A stretch of DNA of 64,000 nucleotides, taken from positions 56,521,101 to 56,585,100 of the forward strand of contig NC_085051.1 of assembly GCF_963662255.1 (NCBI RefSeq). Reading direction: 5' to 3'. The first letter of the stretch is position 1. Every line of letters starts with the position of its first letter. The stretch comes from Cinclus cinclus (Eukaryota; Chordata; Aves; Passeriformes; Cinclidae). The position numbers and the translations under genes are program-made. The notes below the pieces were generated by a model. It did no database searches. It was not told where the DNA came from and was given only the letters and a program-made list of their open reading frames with translations. Of this stretch, positions 46,996 to 59,274 are shown in pieces.

Positions 46996-49900
46996 TATAA
47001 AAAGAACTGGGGAAAAAAATTCATTGCATATTTATGCCTTTCAAATTCTCATATTATTAGAGAACAGGAATGGAGGAACAAAACTAAATCCTCATTGTGC
47101 CAGGTCCTTTTATCACCTGGGAGTTTCAAATCAAGCAGTGAGATGCACTTGTACGTATATTTTTATTTTTTTTTTTAATAAATGGCTGTTCATTGTGTTT
47201 TACCACACTACGTAGTGTCTGCTTTAGAGACTGGTACTTTGCACCTATTCGAAAGCTTCTGGGGAAAAGATTTCAGATACAGCTGAGTGCCTGACAGTGA
47301 AGAAAAATAAGATGCAAAGACTGGAAGCTGAAATTTGAAAAGAAATGAGCAACAACATATGGCAAGTTTAGCCACAGTCCAACGTAAAATATGCCAGAAG
47401 TCACTTTTACATTTGAGTTCTTTTAATCAAGGTAGGATATATTTTACATGGGATGTTTCTCTTTAGAGCTCTACCAGTAAAAGACAAAAGATATTTGAGA
47501 GAGAACCCAAATCACGTTTTTCAAAGCCTCAGAAATGCCCCTGTTGATCTCAAACATTGCAGCACACAGAAGCTAAAAGGACGCCAGCATGATGGCAAGA
47601 TTTACAAGTGCATAAAAACACTGTTCAAAATATAAAATTCACACCACTTTGTGAATTTTAGTTACACTTTGTGTGATTTGTTCTCACTTTGAGGCGCTGA
47701 ATAAGCGATGCTTAAAGCCATTGATGAAGTCAAGAGGACACATCTCAAACTGCCACACTCTTGGACACAGGTCTGTATCCTGGGATTGCAGAAAAGAGCA
47801 TCAGGGAAATCAAAATTCAGGGTGAAGCCTTCTGGAATTAGCAGCTGACATGTCTATCCTGATTTCTGCCTTCCGTACAAGAGTGTGCGGATTAAAAACC
47901 CTGTTCTAGCCAATGGCCCAGGAGTTGTAAGGTCAGAGGAAGAGTAATGAGGACAGAGACTCATCTGTTCAGTGCCAGGAAGTCAAGAGACAACAGGCAG
48001 ATCTGCATACCAATTGCTACCTCCATGGGGAAACGTTATTGCTTCAAAGATACGCCTGACTGGATCATAAGAGACATAGTTCAATGTTTTTCTCAGTGTG
48101 TTCTTAAACAGATTTAACAAAGATTTCTTTCGTATTCAGTTCTCCTCTGAATTATGACTGAAAGATGAAAATCTGATGAGCACCTGACCTCCTGAGCTTA
48201 ATTCCAGCCTCGTTGCTGTCAACATACTATTTTTCTCCAGAATAAACCTCTTCTCCTTGGAAGAAAAGGAAAAAACACAAAACAAAGAGCAAAAACAGCT
48301 CCCTAACATTTGCCTAATTTACTAGTTCTTAAAGTCATGTTACTCTGCAGTCTTCCTGGGTTAGAACTGCTTTGATGTTTCTCCCCTATGCCCTCCATAT
48401 TTCCCCTGATTGCTTTTTTTTCCTTTATTGGAACTCATTTGTGATGCTTTCTGGTACCATACCAAGGAACCTGACCAACTTTGCCAATAGTTTATTCTCA
48501 CTCTTTCTCTCTGGAAAGATATGATGCAAGGAGCATCTTATGATTTAAATAAACAACCACAACAACAAAACCCTTGCTTTCTGAAATAGAGGGAGTGTTA
48601 AAAATGAAAACAGCTTTGGCTGACAGTAACCTTCCTGTTACTGCTCTTTGGTCTCCAGGCACGTCAGTGGTGGTGGGGGTCACCTCCTACCCCTATTTCT
48701 CAGTGTTCCCACAACCCAGAGAGCAGCTGCCCATTTCTTGTGTCATTATAGGATACACACAGCTCTATTTTATAGCTACTTTTCCATTGCAAATTTACCG
48801 ACCATTACAAGAATTGATGCCATGTACCACACTAATCAATCATCCTGATTTTGGAGGCTTCATTGCTCTCCAATTTCTACTCCTATTACAACCCCCAAAT
48901 CTGACATTAATTTCCCCCATTGCTAAGCAGAATGGAGAGTGACTCTACCACTTTGAAAGTCACAAGTAATGCTTCCACACACCCAAACATATTACACTTC
49001 AGTTTTCCACCTAAACCACTTTTTGTCAGCAATAAGACTTTAGGATCCATTTTCTCCAAGGAGTTCAAGCTTATAATCAGCACATTTAGCACCCGCACAG
49101 CTTTTGTTGCTGCAGCAACCTCTCTCCTGTCATTCCTTATCCATACTTAATTTAATCACAAGTTTTACTAATTAGTATGGCCTCCTCTCACAGCTCTTTC
49201 TCAGATGTCAAAGTCCTTCCCTATAACTTACCACTTCTATTCATTGCAGACTTCACTAGCCCAGAAGGGTACAAGCCCAAGGAGGATTTCTAGCAATGAC
49301 CAAGATTCAGATCTGGGAAGTAAAGTGACTACAAAACATGGAGGAAAGAAAGGAAGAAAGAAACTAAGTTTCTAGTGTCTCAGTTGCCCATGAGTGTTTT
49401 AGTGTCAATGCATGTGAGCTGGGATGGTGAGCTGGGATAACTTCAACATGAAAAGCTGAAGATTTTCTGGTTTTATATGAGAAAAAAATTCAAACAATTC
49501 TTATCTGTGTGTCTTGTTAACCTGATCTCCCTTTATTGCCATGTGTAGAGGACATAGTTTTTTTCTTTGCTGATCCCAGTGTGCCAGACACACACCAAAA
49601 GAATAAGGTGGTGAAGGAAAAAGCCAGTTCCTCACCAGGAGCACACAACCCCAGTACACTCCCAGTCAGAACCACATGAGCTCTGACCTACAAAAACCTG
49701 CATGAAATAAGATCTGAGTGCCTCAGAGCTTGCTTCACTCCCCAAGAACAACAGGGCTGACTGGGGCTGCCCTGCCAAAACCAGCATATTGCTGGCAAAA
49801 ATCTCTGGAAGGGCCCCACTTCCTTCCTCGGTGTGAGAAACAGGTCCTGCACCACGTCTGGCTGCCAGCAGGGAGCAAATCCAGCCTTTCCCAGCAGGAA

Positions 49901-50099
49901 TTCATTCAAGGCTGGAGCCTGACATGTCTTTGGGGAAACAAAGATCTGAGAAGTTTTTGCAGTAACACGAATGCGTCAAAGAGCTTCTAACGCAGGAGAG
50001 CCGATGCTTCTATTCCTGTCTTATAGCCTTAGACAGTAGCCAAGATTTTTCCTAGGCTGAGCAGGGCTTTGGGGTGCCTGTGCTTTGGGAGACCTCTTA
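46996..50099. other. Unique non-coding DNA
   Basis: About 3.1 kb without a recognised gene. It contains a T-rich run (47159-47176), a perfect 14-bp palindrome ACACTACGTAGTGT (47205-47218) and a GGAAA/GAAA purine run (49339-49363). The 122-codon plus frame at 48574-48942 has no recognisable domain. 48.7-49.0 kb is pyrimidine-rich on the plus strand. Confidence 0.5.
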
Positions 50100-50419
50100 A
50101 ATAAATTCATTTGTATGGAAATGAAAAGCACTCCTGCACAGGTAGGCAGCAGCATTCATATCAATGCTTCTGGGAGGGATCCCAGAAGCCAGGACACTTC
50201 CATTTGTGTTTTGACAGAAGGCAAAACTTGGATATATAGACCCATCCCCTGAATGAATATATTTCAAGAACATTACTTCACTTTCCCATCACTTTATAGA
50301 GTTAATTTTCTAGGAAGAACACTGCTATATTTGATAGAAAAGGGCAATTACTTCACAATACTATACTGATATTTTATGGTGAATATCCCCTCAGCCCTAC
50401 TGTTCTAGATACAAGCTTA
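50100..50419. other. Unique AT-rich non-coding DNA
   Basis: No frame, repeat or clear motif. It leads into the homeodomain-motif cluster. Confidence 0.45.
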
Positions 50420-50650
50420 ACTGCAAGGGAAATTTACTCGAATATTAATTGAGTACTTCATGTAACATGCTGATGAGTTAAATATCCCTCATGTTTTTTA
50501 AACATATTTTCAGAGATGTGTAGTCTAACAGACTACAATTAGCTTAATGAGATTTAAATTGCACTAATGGACCTCATTAGGAGGAAAGAAGTTATGAAGT
50601 CTTCAGCAGTTATTCAAAGGCTCGTGTCAGCACAAGGAGGAAAGGTTCCC
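50420..50650. promoter_or_regulatory. Candidate enhancer with dense homeodomain motifs
   Basis: Within 44 bases (50537-50580) there are four TAAT/ATTA cores: AATTAG, TTAATGA, CTAATGG and CATTAG. Upstream are TCGAATATTAATTGAGTAC near 50439 and GATGAGTTAAATATCC near 50472. Downstream is a CpG in GGCTCGTGTCAGC. No mobile-element sequence and no open frame over 60 codons. Motif density this high is typical of conserved developmental enhancers, but this is inference. Confidence 0.45.
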
Positions 50651-51179
50651 AAGCTTCATCCCTAGTTAATGAAGAGAAACACATTCCTGTAGAGAGAAAG
50701 GCCTAGTTCAGATGTCCTGATGCAGCCTCAGAGGATCACAACCCTTACCATCAGCTCTGAATTAAGCTTGGAAAGGCTATCTTCACAGAAAAGGAATAGA
50801 CTTTGCAGACACCCCCAACCCTCCCAAGTTATTTATATTTTAGGATCTCCACTATTTTTTCAAAACTTGGTATGTAAAGAGGCATTGTGATAAACTAGAT
50901 GAAATCCACTGACATAGTCATTTTTCACTAAACAGTAGTGACCAAAGCAATTGAAAAGACAACTTCCCATATTTTATAGGTAGACTGATAGATCCAATAA
51001 TAGAATTCCTAGTGAAATGAAAGACTGACCTTTGAGCCAGTCTGCTGTTTGAATCTATTGGGATAAAGTATCAAGTGAATCCATTACACCCAGTCAATAG
51101 CAGGATCAGTGAAGGTAAGGCAGAGAGCAGCCACTTCAATACTCAAAGCCTTCTCCTACACTCCAAGTTATTTTAAGAA
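50651..51179. other. Unique non-coding DNA
   Basis: No gene or repeat recognised. A donor-like AAGGTAAGG near 51115 has no convincing acceptor partner. Confidence 0.45.
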
Positions 51180-51465
51180 AGTAAAGATTTTTTTCTTCTT
51201 TATAGTCATTATAAAACATTTCTGAAGTGAGGAGGGAATTATTGTAATGATTGCAAGGTTTGATAAACTGTTCTACAAACAGAAATTTACTAATGTATCA
51301 GGAGCAAAGCATGGCAAAGACTGTAAATAGACGCAGTTTGGTAAATAAAGATCTAAAATCACATTATTGTATGTCTGTAAAGAGATTGAAGTCTCCTAAA
51401 TATTGTTTCTTATGGCTGTAAATGACAGCTATGAAGAATTAAACATTCTCATGTTTCTTTCTCAG
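51180..51465. promoter_or_regulatory. Candidate conserved non-coding element
   Basis: Unique AT-rich stretch with GAATTATTGTAATGATTGCA near 51237, TGTAAATAGACGCAG near 51322 and GTAAATGACAGC near 51418. No repeat debris or frames. Called on composition only. Confidence 0.3.
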
Positions 51466-51600
51466 TGGCAGCCTTTTTTCCCTTCTGAACCTCATCCACT
51501 GACCAAGAGGTCTCTGTGAATTAAGTGCCATTGTTTCATCCTCCTCTTTGGGATGCAGCACTTTTTAACCTTTCAATTTTTTTTTCTTTTTCTGGATAAA

Positions 51601-51957
51601 AGAAGGCTCTGGGAAGATCTTAGAACACGTGTCTGTACCTGAAGGGGGTATGAGAGCTGGAGAGGGACTTTGGGCAAGGACATGCAGTGACAGTATGAGG
51701 GGGGATGGCTTCAAACTGAAAGGGGGCAGGGTTAGATTAGAGATTAGGAAGAAATTCTTTACTGTGAGGGTGGTGATATACTGGATGAGGTTGCCCAGAG
51801 AAGCTGTGAATGCCCCATCTCTGTGTCCTAGGCCAGACTGGATGGGGCTTAGAGGAACCTGGTGTAGTGAAAGGTGTCCCTCCCCATGGTGGGGGTTTGG
51901 AACAAGAAAGTCTTTAAGGTGTCCCTTCTAACACAAAATTTCAACACCATGGTTCCA
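51601..51957 (+). mobile_element. CR1 LINE fragment with decayed ORF2 C-terminus
   Basis: It begins GAAGGCTCTGGGAAGATCTT and carries a readable C-terminal remnant of the CR1 reverse-transcriptase protein, GFKLKGGRVRLEIRKKFF then WMRLPREAVNAPSL, in the frame open at 51629-51931. The 3-prime portion (CCCTCCCCATGGTGGGGGTT, then AAGTCTTTAAGGTGTCCCTT) is decayed and the terminal octamers are mutated (CACCATGGTTCCATGA). Same subfamily as the copy at 15424. Confidence 0.95.
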
Positions 51958-52539
51958 TGACTAGCAAGAAAATGGCCAATGTCCCATTTAAAAGGCTAAG
52001 ATATTACTCATTTAGCAATAAGCAAATTGGTAACTACTTCCTTGGTACTGCTTAGACCTTTCCAACCCACTTTGTACTGAACTCTGATTACACTGAGGTG
52101 GCTGGGACCCTTCCTGTCCCCTCCTCTACAGGCAGTGCTGTCCTGGAGTTTCCTGTGGCCCCCTCCCAGCCAATGTCCTCTTATGAACTCGGCACACACA
52201 AATCCAGCACAAATGCAAATGCCTTTCTGCTGCTATTCTAGTGGTTTGCACGTTTTCTCAACCAGTCCATATTCTCCTCCTTGCCTTCCAACGCCAGACC
52301 TAGTTCCTAAAAGTGACAAGCTTAAACAGCTTAGCTTTTGAAGGAAGCTTTCATAACCCTAAAGTCTTTTTTGTTTTCTTTTAGTTTTACTTTTTATTAG
52401 CATGTCACTATTCTGTCTGGCTTGGTACTTAGGATGCCACTAATAGCTTAATTGGGCTTTAGATCATGATAAAAATATTGCCTATAGAGGAAAAAAACCC
52501 AGGATTTATGCCATGATCTGGTTTGTTTGGGTTTCTTTA
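51958..52539. other. Unique non-coding DNA
   Basis: No gene recognised. T-rich runs lie at about 52368-52400. Confidence 0.5.
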
Positions 52540-53000
52540 GCTATTATTTTTAGGTTTGTTCTTGTATTTTTTAAATAATCAGATGGAACAATCCAATTGT
52601 AAAAATAGAGAAGCTTGTTGGCATTCTTGGTATCAAAGGACATGACCCTGCCATCTGTCTGCTTAGAAAGATCTAATTATTTCTTCAGTTTATTAGCTTA
52701 TTTCTCAGACTGATAACCCCTTGCCTGTTAAATAGGGCCAAAGCTGTTAGAGAAGTGTGTTCACATAAACCAAACAAACTGAGTTAATCAGCTTCAGAAG
52801 AATTTGTTTAAACTAACTCCAGCCTAAACCCCATTGTGTTAGAAACATGACTAGCATCAGGCAAGATGCCACATCATCTTCAGAAACAGCTCCAAAATCC
52901 CCTTTTCATCTTCATGTTTACTTATTAACGATGTATTTTTCATATGATCTGACAGATATGGATTCGTCAGTTGGTTAGAATAAGTGCATTACTTTGTGTC
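52540..53000. promoter_or_regulatory. Candidate conserved non-coding element
   Basis: A long AT-rich stretch free of repeats and frames, with many short homeodomain-type or TALE-type motifs (GATCTAATTATTTC near 52670, CTGAGTTAATCAGC near 52779, TATTAACGATG near 52923, TCATATGATCTGACAG near 52940). Called on composition only. Confidence 0.35.
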
Positions 53001-53060
53001 ATTAAAATATGTTTACTGAATTGCAGCAATATTAAAATATGTTTACTTAATTGCAGCAAT
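53001..53060. repeat. 30-bp tandem duplication, two copies
   Basis: Two adjacent 30-bp units starting ATTAAAATATGTTTACT and ending TTGCAGCAAT differ at one position (G at the 18th base of copy 1, T in copy 2). 29 of 30 identical implies a recent duplication. Confidence 0.95.
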
Positions 53061-55369
53061 ATTCTATAATGAAAAATTACTGGATGATATCTTGTATATT
53101 ACCAAGATCCTTCATTTAGTCTAAAAAGATCCCACATTAAACAAGCTAGTCCTTTGGAAAAATTGCCTGAATTCCAGACCTGTCACTTCATATTCTCTCT
53201 TATTGTGTTCTCAAATTACTCAATCTAACATTAGTTAATTTATCAGACGTTAGCCCCATCAAGGGGGGAACTCACTTTTGCTATGTATTGCATGTCATAC
53301 CAATGTTAAGCTCCTGCTTTTCTTTACCTCTTAAAGATTCTGGGGTAAAATAATGAACTATGAGCAACTTCTTGTTTCTCCCTATAAATCCATCTCTTTC
53401 CTGAGAGAAACAGCTATAGTTTGTCCATCTAATATTTTCCAGTTTTAAATTACAAATCCTAACCTCCAGTGAGTAAGATTCGTGTTATGAAATTTCAAGA
53501 AACAATCTCTTCTCCACATACTTCCCCACATGAAGCCAAAGCTACGACTGGAATATCAGCTTTTGGTGTCTTCTTCATAAGGTGAAAAGCTACATGCTCC
53601 CAAGTTTCAACACTACTGTGGTTAAAACATTGCTATCAGTATATATCCTATCATTTGTGTATCATTTGCACAAAGGAAGACCAGGGAGAACCCTCAACAA
53701 ACACATACACACAACAGTGCCAATGGAGACATTTCCAGGATGTAGGAAATCTGAAGTGTTCTATTGATCCAAGGTGCAGCCAGAGATGCCCAAGGAAAAG
53801 AACATGGAAGGGATTTTAACTGGAAATGGCCTTTATGAGTCTAGAAAGAGTGACTTTAGAGTGAAGATCTAAAGGTTCAGTAGGAAGTGAGGAACCTTTG
53901 CAGCACTTGCACATAGTGTTTAGGCAAATTTAGTGTATTTGTGTATAAATTTAGTGTACAAATTGCTATGTATATGAAGTCCATTAAAAAAACACAGGAA
54001 ATGCAGAAGTAAGAACATGGAAGACAAAATATAACTTATGTAGGACCTAAAAAAGCACTGTCTGAAAAGCTTTTCCAGTTTTTCTGGGTTTTTAAAACAG
54101 ATTTATAGAGCAGAAGAGCATTCACAACAAAAACGGCACTACTTTTCAACTGAAGAAATGCAGGTTTTCAAAGTACTATTTCTAGCTTGAATCACAACCT
54201 TTTTATTGCAACACTCTGAAGCTGTAAAATAAGGAACATTTTACGTATGTCAGAAGTTACACTGGTGTGAAGAATAAAAAGATACAGTCCGTATCAAGCT
54301 TGAAGTGCCACAAGAGTTTAGTCAAGAGATCCCTGTAAGCAGGAAAGAAACAGCAGTGAGTCCCAACATCACTTTATCTGGAAGTTTATCAAGACCTTGA
54401 CCAGAAAATAAGAAAATATATACTAATTGTCTCAGGGAATCAGCATTGTATTTAAAATAGGCTGCGGAGGAAGTACATGGGTCAGGTATTTGAGAAACAT
54501 GAGAGATTTTGTTGGTTTTAATGAGAACCTCAGCCCACCACAACTGGGATGTAGACTTTAGTTAAGAGTTTAGTTAGAGAGAATTAATGCTTCCACAGTG
54601 GATGCAGTGCTCCAACAATGTTTTGTTTTCTAGTTTTTGGAGGAAGAACTGTTCTGAGCTAGATCCAGTTCCTACTGGTAATTTTGAGAAGGGGAATTTT
54701 GTCTGTATAGCACCAAGTGAAAGAAGGTCCCAGAAGGAATAAACCCAACTAAATCCTAAAGAATAGAATGATAAAAGAGCACTTGTGCACAGGTGAAACC
54801 ATCCTCTGTAGAGGTTTGTTTGAACAGAGATAAGTGTCCAGAGGGTCTTGATAGCTCTAGAGTTTCAGTTCATTAGGTATGAAGTCAGTGTCAAATGGTT
54901 GTTGCCATCTAGTTCTTTCTTTCCCAAGGGTCACAGTACCAATTTCTCAGCCCATGCTGATTTTCCTCTAGTGTACTAGAGCTCAGAAGACTTCTGCCTA
55001 ATACAGAGACATGCTTGGAAAGGGTTGAATCTCAGTATGAGAATCAAGGGTGGCTTTGTGCCTGTGGGCTTTAAGAGGAGAGGTGACAGACGTAAGGGTG
55101 ATCTCCATCTGAGATGAAACCCAAGACAAGGACATGAAACTTTCACTGTCCCGTTTGAGAGACTCTTCCCTCATTTTCTTTTAGCACTAAGATAACTCCA
55201 GGGACATTCCAGGAGCATGAAGCCTTCTTGGCTAACCAAGACAGCAATCAAACACAAACGCTCACATGAAGGGAGCGTAAGTGACAGAGCTGCTAACTGG
55301 CAGCTCCCTGTAGCCTGCTATGCTAGCAGGAGTTCAGCTACTGCTGCAACAAGGACAGCATTACTGACA
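53061..55369. other. Unique non-coding DNA
   Basis: About 2.3 kb with no recognised gene. Frames are 73 codons or fewer. 53.2-53.3 kb has an enhancer-like look (CATTAGTTAATTTATCAGAC then GTTAGCCCC). No mobile element seen. Confidence 0.5.
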
Positions 55370-55600
55370 GATCCCCCGCACGCAGGATACTGAAATCTTG
55401 ACCCCTGTGAAATGGGTGGGTGTCTGTCATTAAGTTAAGTGGGGACGCGACTCCGTCAGAACGCGCTGTTTCTTTTTTTATTCTCCACCCCCCCACACAT
55501 GCACATGCACCCCTTCCTTCAGAAATACTCGAGTCTCAACAAAGCCACCCTTTTCTGGATCAGCCACGCAGAGAATGGCGAAAGAAGGAAACGTCCTTCA
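55370..55600. promoter_or_regulatory. CpG-enriched patch, possible promoter or enhancer
   Basis: Eleven CpG occur between 55377 and 55592, five of them within 55446-55465 (GGACGCGACTCCGTCAGAAC then GCGC). Surrounding kilobases carry only a few. A C-rich block, CCACCCCCCCACACATGCAC, follows. It is too short and too sparse for a classic CpG island. A short frame beginning MAKEGNVLQHP (55575-55829) has no recognisable domain. Confidence 0.35.
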
Positions 55601-56300
55601 GCACCCTGTCTTGTTTTTTTTAATATGGGGCTTGCAGAAATGGGGCAGCCCGGTCTCCTGGGATAGCAGCACATACATCCCCAAGGTTTGCTGCAGGGCT
55701 TTTAGCTGGCCCAGGAACACCCCTGAACAAGCTGCTTTGCCTGCTGGGGCACATAATGTGCACAGAGGCAAGGCAGGACAAGGTGGAGTGGTTGACAGGA
55801 CTGTGTCTTCTTGGAGGAGAAAAATCTGAGTCAAGCTGTTAACCCAAAGGTCTGCTGGCAGCACCACTCCTTCTGCTCCTCAAACCCTCCTGAGCAGCCC
55901 AAGAGATGATAATCACATGTGGCTGCCAACAGGAGACAAGCTGCCATTGCAGACACAGAGCTAACATGGGAATGCAGAGTATCCCAACAACTCTGGAGCT
56001 AGTTTTGTGGCCTGACAAAGTTCTGGACACAATGCCCAATTTTTTGCTCTTTCCCTTGTCCTGAAGCCACCTATGCATTGACTCTCCCTGCTTAACTCTG
56101 GCTTACTCCAGGAGCTGCAGCTCCTCCAGCAACACCCGGCATGTCCTTAGTGCCACTTCTGCTGACTCCCAGGAGACCCTCTGGGCAGGAGCACAACGCA
56201 GACAGCACAGCAAAGCTCACTGCACTTGCTGGACCACACTTTTTACACTTCTGGCTCTGTCAGGACTGCTATTTGGAACCAGTGAAATAAAACACAAATG
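55601..56300. other. Unique non-coding DNA
   Basis: Overlapping frames of 79-89 codons on both strands with no recognisable domain. No repeat family recognised. Confidence 0.5.
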
Positions 56301-56339
56301 GAGAGAAACACCGCAGAGAAACACAGCAGAGAAACACAG
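56301..56339. repeat. 13-bp tandem repeat, three copies
   Basis: Three adjacent units of the CAGAGAAACACAG type start at 56301, 56314 and 56327. The first copy has two differences and the others are identical. Confidence 0.9.
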
Positions 56340-58639
56340 CAAATTTCTGCTCTCTGTACCTGGGTAAGCTACTGCCTGCTCTTTGCACTTCAAATGCAAA
56401 CCTTGCACAGAAGCAACACACGGAATAAAATGTCTGCAGTCCAGGCTGTGCTGCAATCAGCAGGTCTGAGGCATTTGAAATCTGTGGGGAGGGGAAAAAA
56501 AGGATGTTTTTATTTCTGTCAATCTCATGCTGAGACATGCCATAAAGGCTGTTCCAGAAGTGTAGTCAGGCCAAAGTGGACTATAAATATTTTAGAAAAC
56601 TCTGGATCCAGCACTCTAAAGCCGAGCTGGAGACAGCAGTCCTCTCAACTTCTTTTCAGATGTATAAACCATAATTTATAACACAGAAAGTTCCTACAAA
56701 AGAAAGTATAGCATTTTTTGTTTGGCAGATTCCAGAGGGACTTTAGTATTGACATGATCGTTGCTATTATGTGAGCCATATAAAGTGGCTTAAATATTAT
56801 ACAACTCCTGCATTAAAGCAATGAGTGAACCAAAGAGCCTATCCTGAGTTCACATCAGATCCTGAGCAGCTTTCTAATAAAACTCTAATCTTTGATTTTT
56901 GAAAGCTTAATTTAAGCCCAGATCCTCCCATGCTCAAACATGGAAACATAATGGGTGAATCCATTTCACCTCCTCTTCCACCCTGCAAGGGACCTGTTTG
57001 CAGAGCACTGTATTCCTTCCTAGAGCTGATCTGGAGGTCTGATCTAGAGCTGGCCTTTGGAGGTGAAATGGAAGCTTTGTGTTACTTACAGACTCTGAAT
57101 CATATCAGTTCTAATAACAGCAGATCCAGGCAGTTCAATATCTGATTTCATCACCCTGACACAGACAGCACAGAACTAGAGGTTATCACCAGATGTGTCA
57201 AATAACAAGAGGGGAGGAAATGTCTGTCCTACAGAATTTAAACTTACTGCATCTCTAAATGTAGCACACAACTATTTTTATAATTCAATAGGTTTCTAGT
57301 AAAAGAAAATACATCAATTTGCTTTTTGCTTGCCAGAAAATCAATTTAAGAATACAGCATCACTCACATTGTCTGCTTGTGAGTGGACCAGGATCCTATG
57401 CTGCTCCTTCTCTGATCTCAAGGAGTTTTTTATCATCCACAAAGCACATCTTGTAAAGGAGTTCAGTGCTGCTATAATAGACTGGCTTTGTTATCACAAA
57501 CCAGGGATTCACAAAAACTGCCAAATTTCTCTAGACCTGGTCCCAAAGCTTATGCTTTTGACAGCAATGTCTTCTTTAGTTCTGCAGTGATTTAATTTTC
57601 CTGTTTCAAATTCAAACCTCATTCAATCTCTTTTGGAAGAAAAAAACATCTTTCTGTCACCCTTGCTACTCTTGCTTTCATTTCCAAACAGAATTAAGCC
57701 TGCACAGTAGATGCCACTTGGCAGTGTGTGCACATGCATAACTCCTCCAAAAGTTTTGAGCCCCTCAATAGATTTGTTGCAGGAGTACAATATCTCAAAA
57801 CACGTTGAGTCTTACAGTTTTAATAATTACACGTTTCACTAACAGAGAGGAAAGATTCCAAAACCGTGCCTTTGAGTACAGAAATTTATTGTGTTGTGTT
57901 TTCCCTCTAGATGCCCTCCCATATCCTGTGTTCTGGCTGGGGAAGAAACGAGCATCTGCAAGAGGTGGAAAACAGAGGATGGGACTGCAAGGTGTGTTCT
58001 CTCCAATGACCAGACATGAAAACACTTGACAGGAATGGGATGCAAAGACTTTGCTTTGAATTTTAGGTGCCGTATTTTTAAGCCTGATAAGGTTATGTGC
58101 AGCTCTACAACTGGTGTTATTTCTACACTTCACAATTGTTTCCAATTGTGTTTTTGAAAGCTAAATTTGGGACAGTGGAGAGGCAGTAGTTTGGTTGCTG
58201 TAACAGAACATCCCAAACTAAATACCACCAGCACAGAGCATTGTCTGTCACCAGTCCATATTCCCTAGATACCTCTCTATTTTTGTCTTCTGAAAATTAG
58301 ATGACCAAAAAGGTGCTCTTTTGCTGTTTGTTTGTTCTTGAACAAATATTCACAACATTCCTGAGCAAAACCTCACACCACTAGTATGTGGTACTTACAT
58401 TTCCACAGAGAAGACAACTTCATACAAGAAATGTCTTTTTATCTAGGGCCTTTTTCCACTCCTTCAGTATAAAAGCAGTGGTTTTAAGTCCTCTCCTTTA
58501 ATATTATTATTTATGAGTTTTCAGGATGGATGTGAAATAAATCATTTAATTGCACCTTCTTCCAAAGTGGTGTATCTGGGTATCCAAAAGCTGAAGTAGT
58601 TAATCATGGTCTTAACAGATAAATTTTTATGCTTTTATG
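56340..58639. other. Unique non-coding DNA
   Basis: About 2.3 kb with no recognised gene or mobile element. Longest frames 127 codons (56298-56681 plus, covering the 13-bp repeat) and 116 codons (57795-58145 minus), neither with a domain. Confidence 0.5.
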
Positions 58640-58656
58640 AAAAAAAAAAAAAAAAA
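58640..58656. repeat. A homopolymer (17 A)
   Basis: Seventeen A. No retroposed gene body is recognisable upstream. Confidence 0.9.
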
Positions 58657-59240
58657 GCAAATTGATCTAGGATTAAAGTACTAGCCTACATTTCTTTTTA
58701 AGTCTTAATTAGAAGCTCATTGATTTTTCTATACTGTTAGAGAGAGGTAACATAAAATGGTTTTGTGAGCAATGAACTCCTGGCACTTGCAGCACCAATA
58801 TGAAATGCAACTGCTGTGCATGTTCCATTCTGCTAAGCAGAAATTCATATATGAGGTATTTTTTATATAAAACTTGTAAAATAAAGGTAAGTGAAAGGTG
58901 GACAAGAGCGTAAAAAAGTGTTATTATGTCTGTTTTTTGAGGAAAAACCTGATACAAAAAGTTTTCAAAAGCCCTGAACTACCCAGAGGTCAGGTTCTGA
59001 TTTCAAACCCCAGCACCTCCTCCATCCTCTACCACGCTCCCTCCCACAAAGAGGAGCACCCCATGGCCTTCCAGAGAAGAACTTGGGGGCTCTCCCCCCT
59101 TTCCCTGTGCTGCATCACCTGGCGAGGGTTAGAGGAAGCAACCACAAGAATTTACAAAAATTTACAAAGCCAGCGCCCCAGCTTAGTCCACAGAGGATCT
59201 GAGGCAGAAATGCACTTTTTGTGTCGTGTCACAGCAGAAA
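58657..59240. other. Unique non-coding DNA
   Basis: A 138-codon plus frame (58898-59314) runs into the next repeat and has no recognisable domain. Confidence 0.45.
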
Positions 59241-59274
59241 GTGATCCACTTCATCAAGTGATCCACTTCGTCAT
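59241..59274. repeat. 17-bp tandem duplication
   Basis: Two adjacent 17-bp units start GTGATCCACTTC and differ at two positions. Confidence 0.85.

Noticed and set aside
48574..49150. Pyrimidine-rich region considered as a nuclear mitochondrial insert
   Set aside because: Composition resembles a mitochondrial strand in places, but no mitochondrial gene segment or tRNA can be recognised.
51629..51931. 100-codon frame as a gene
   Set aside because: It is the decayed C-terminal part of the CR1 reverse-transcriptase protein, already annotated as mobile element.
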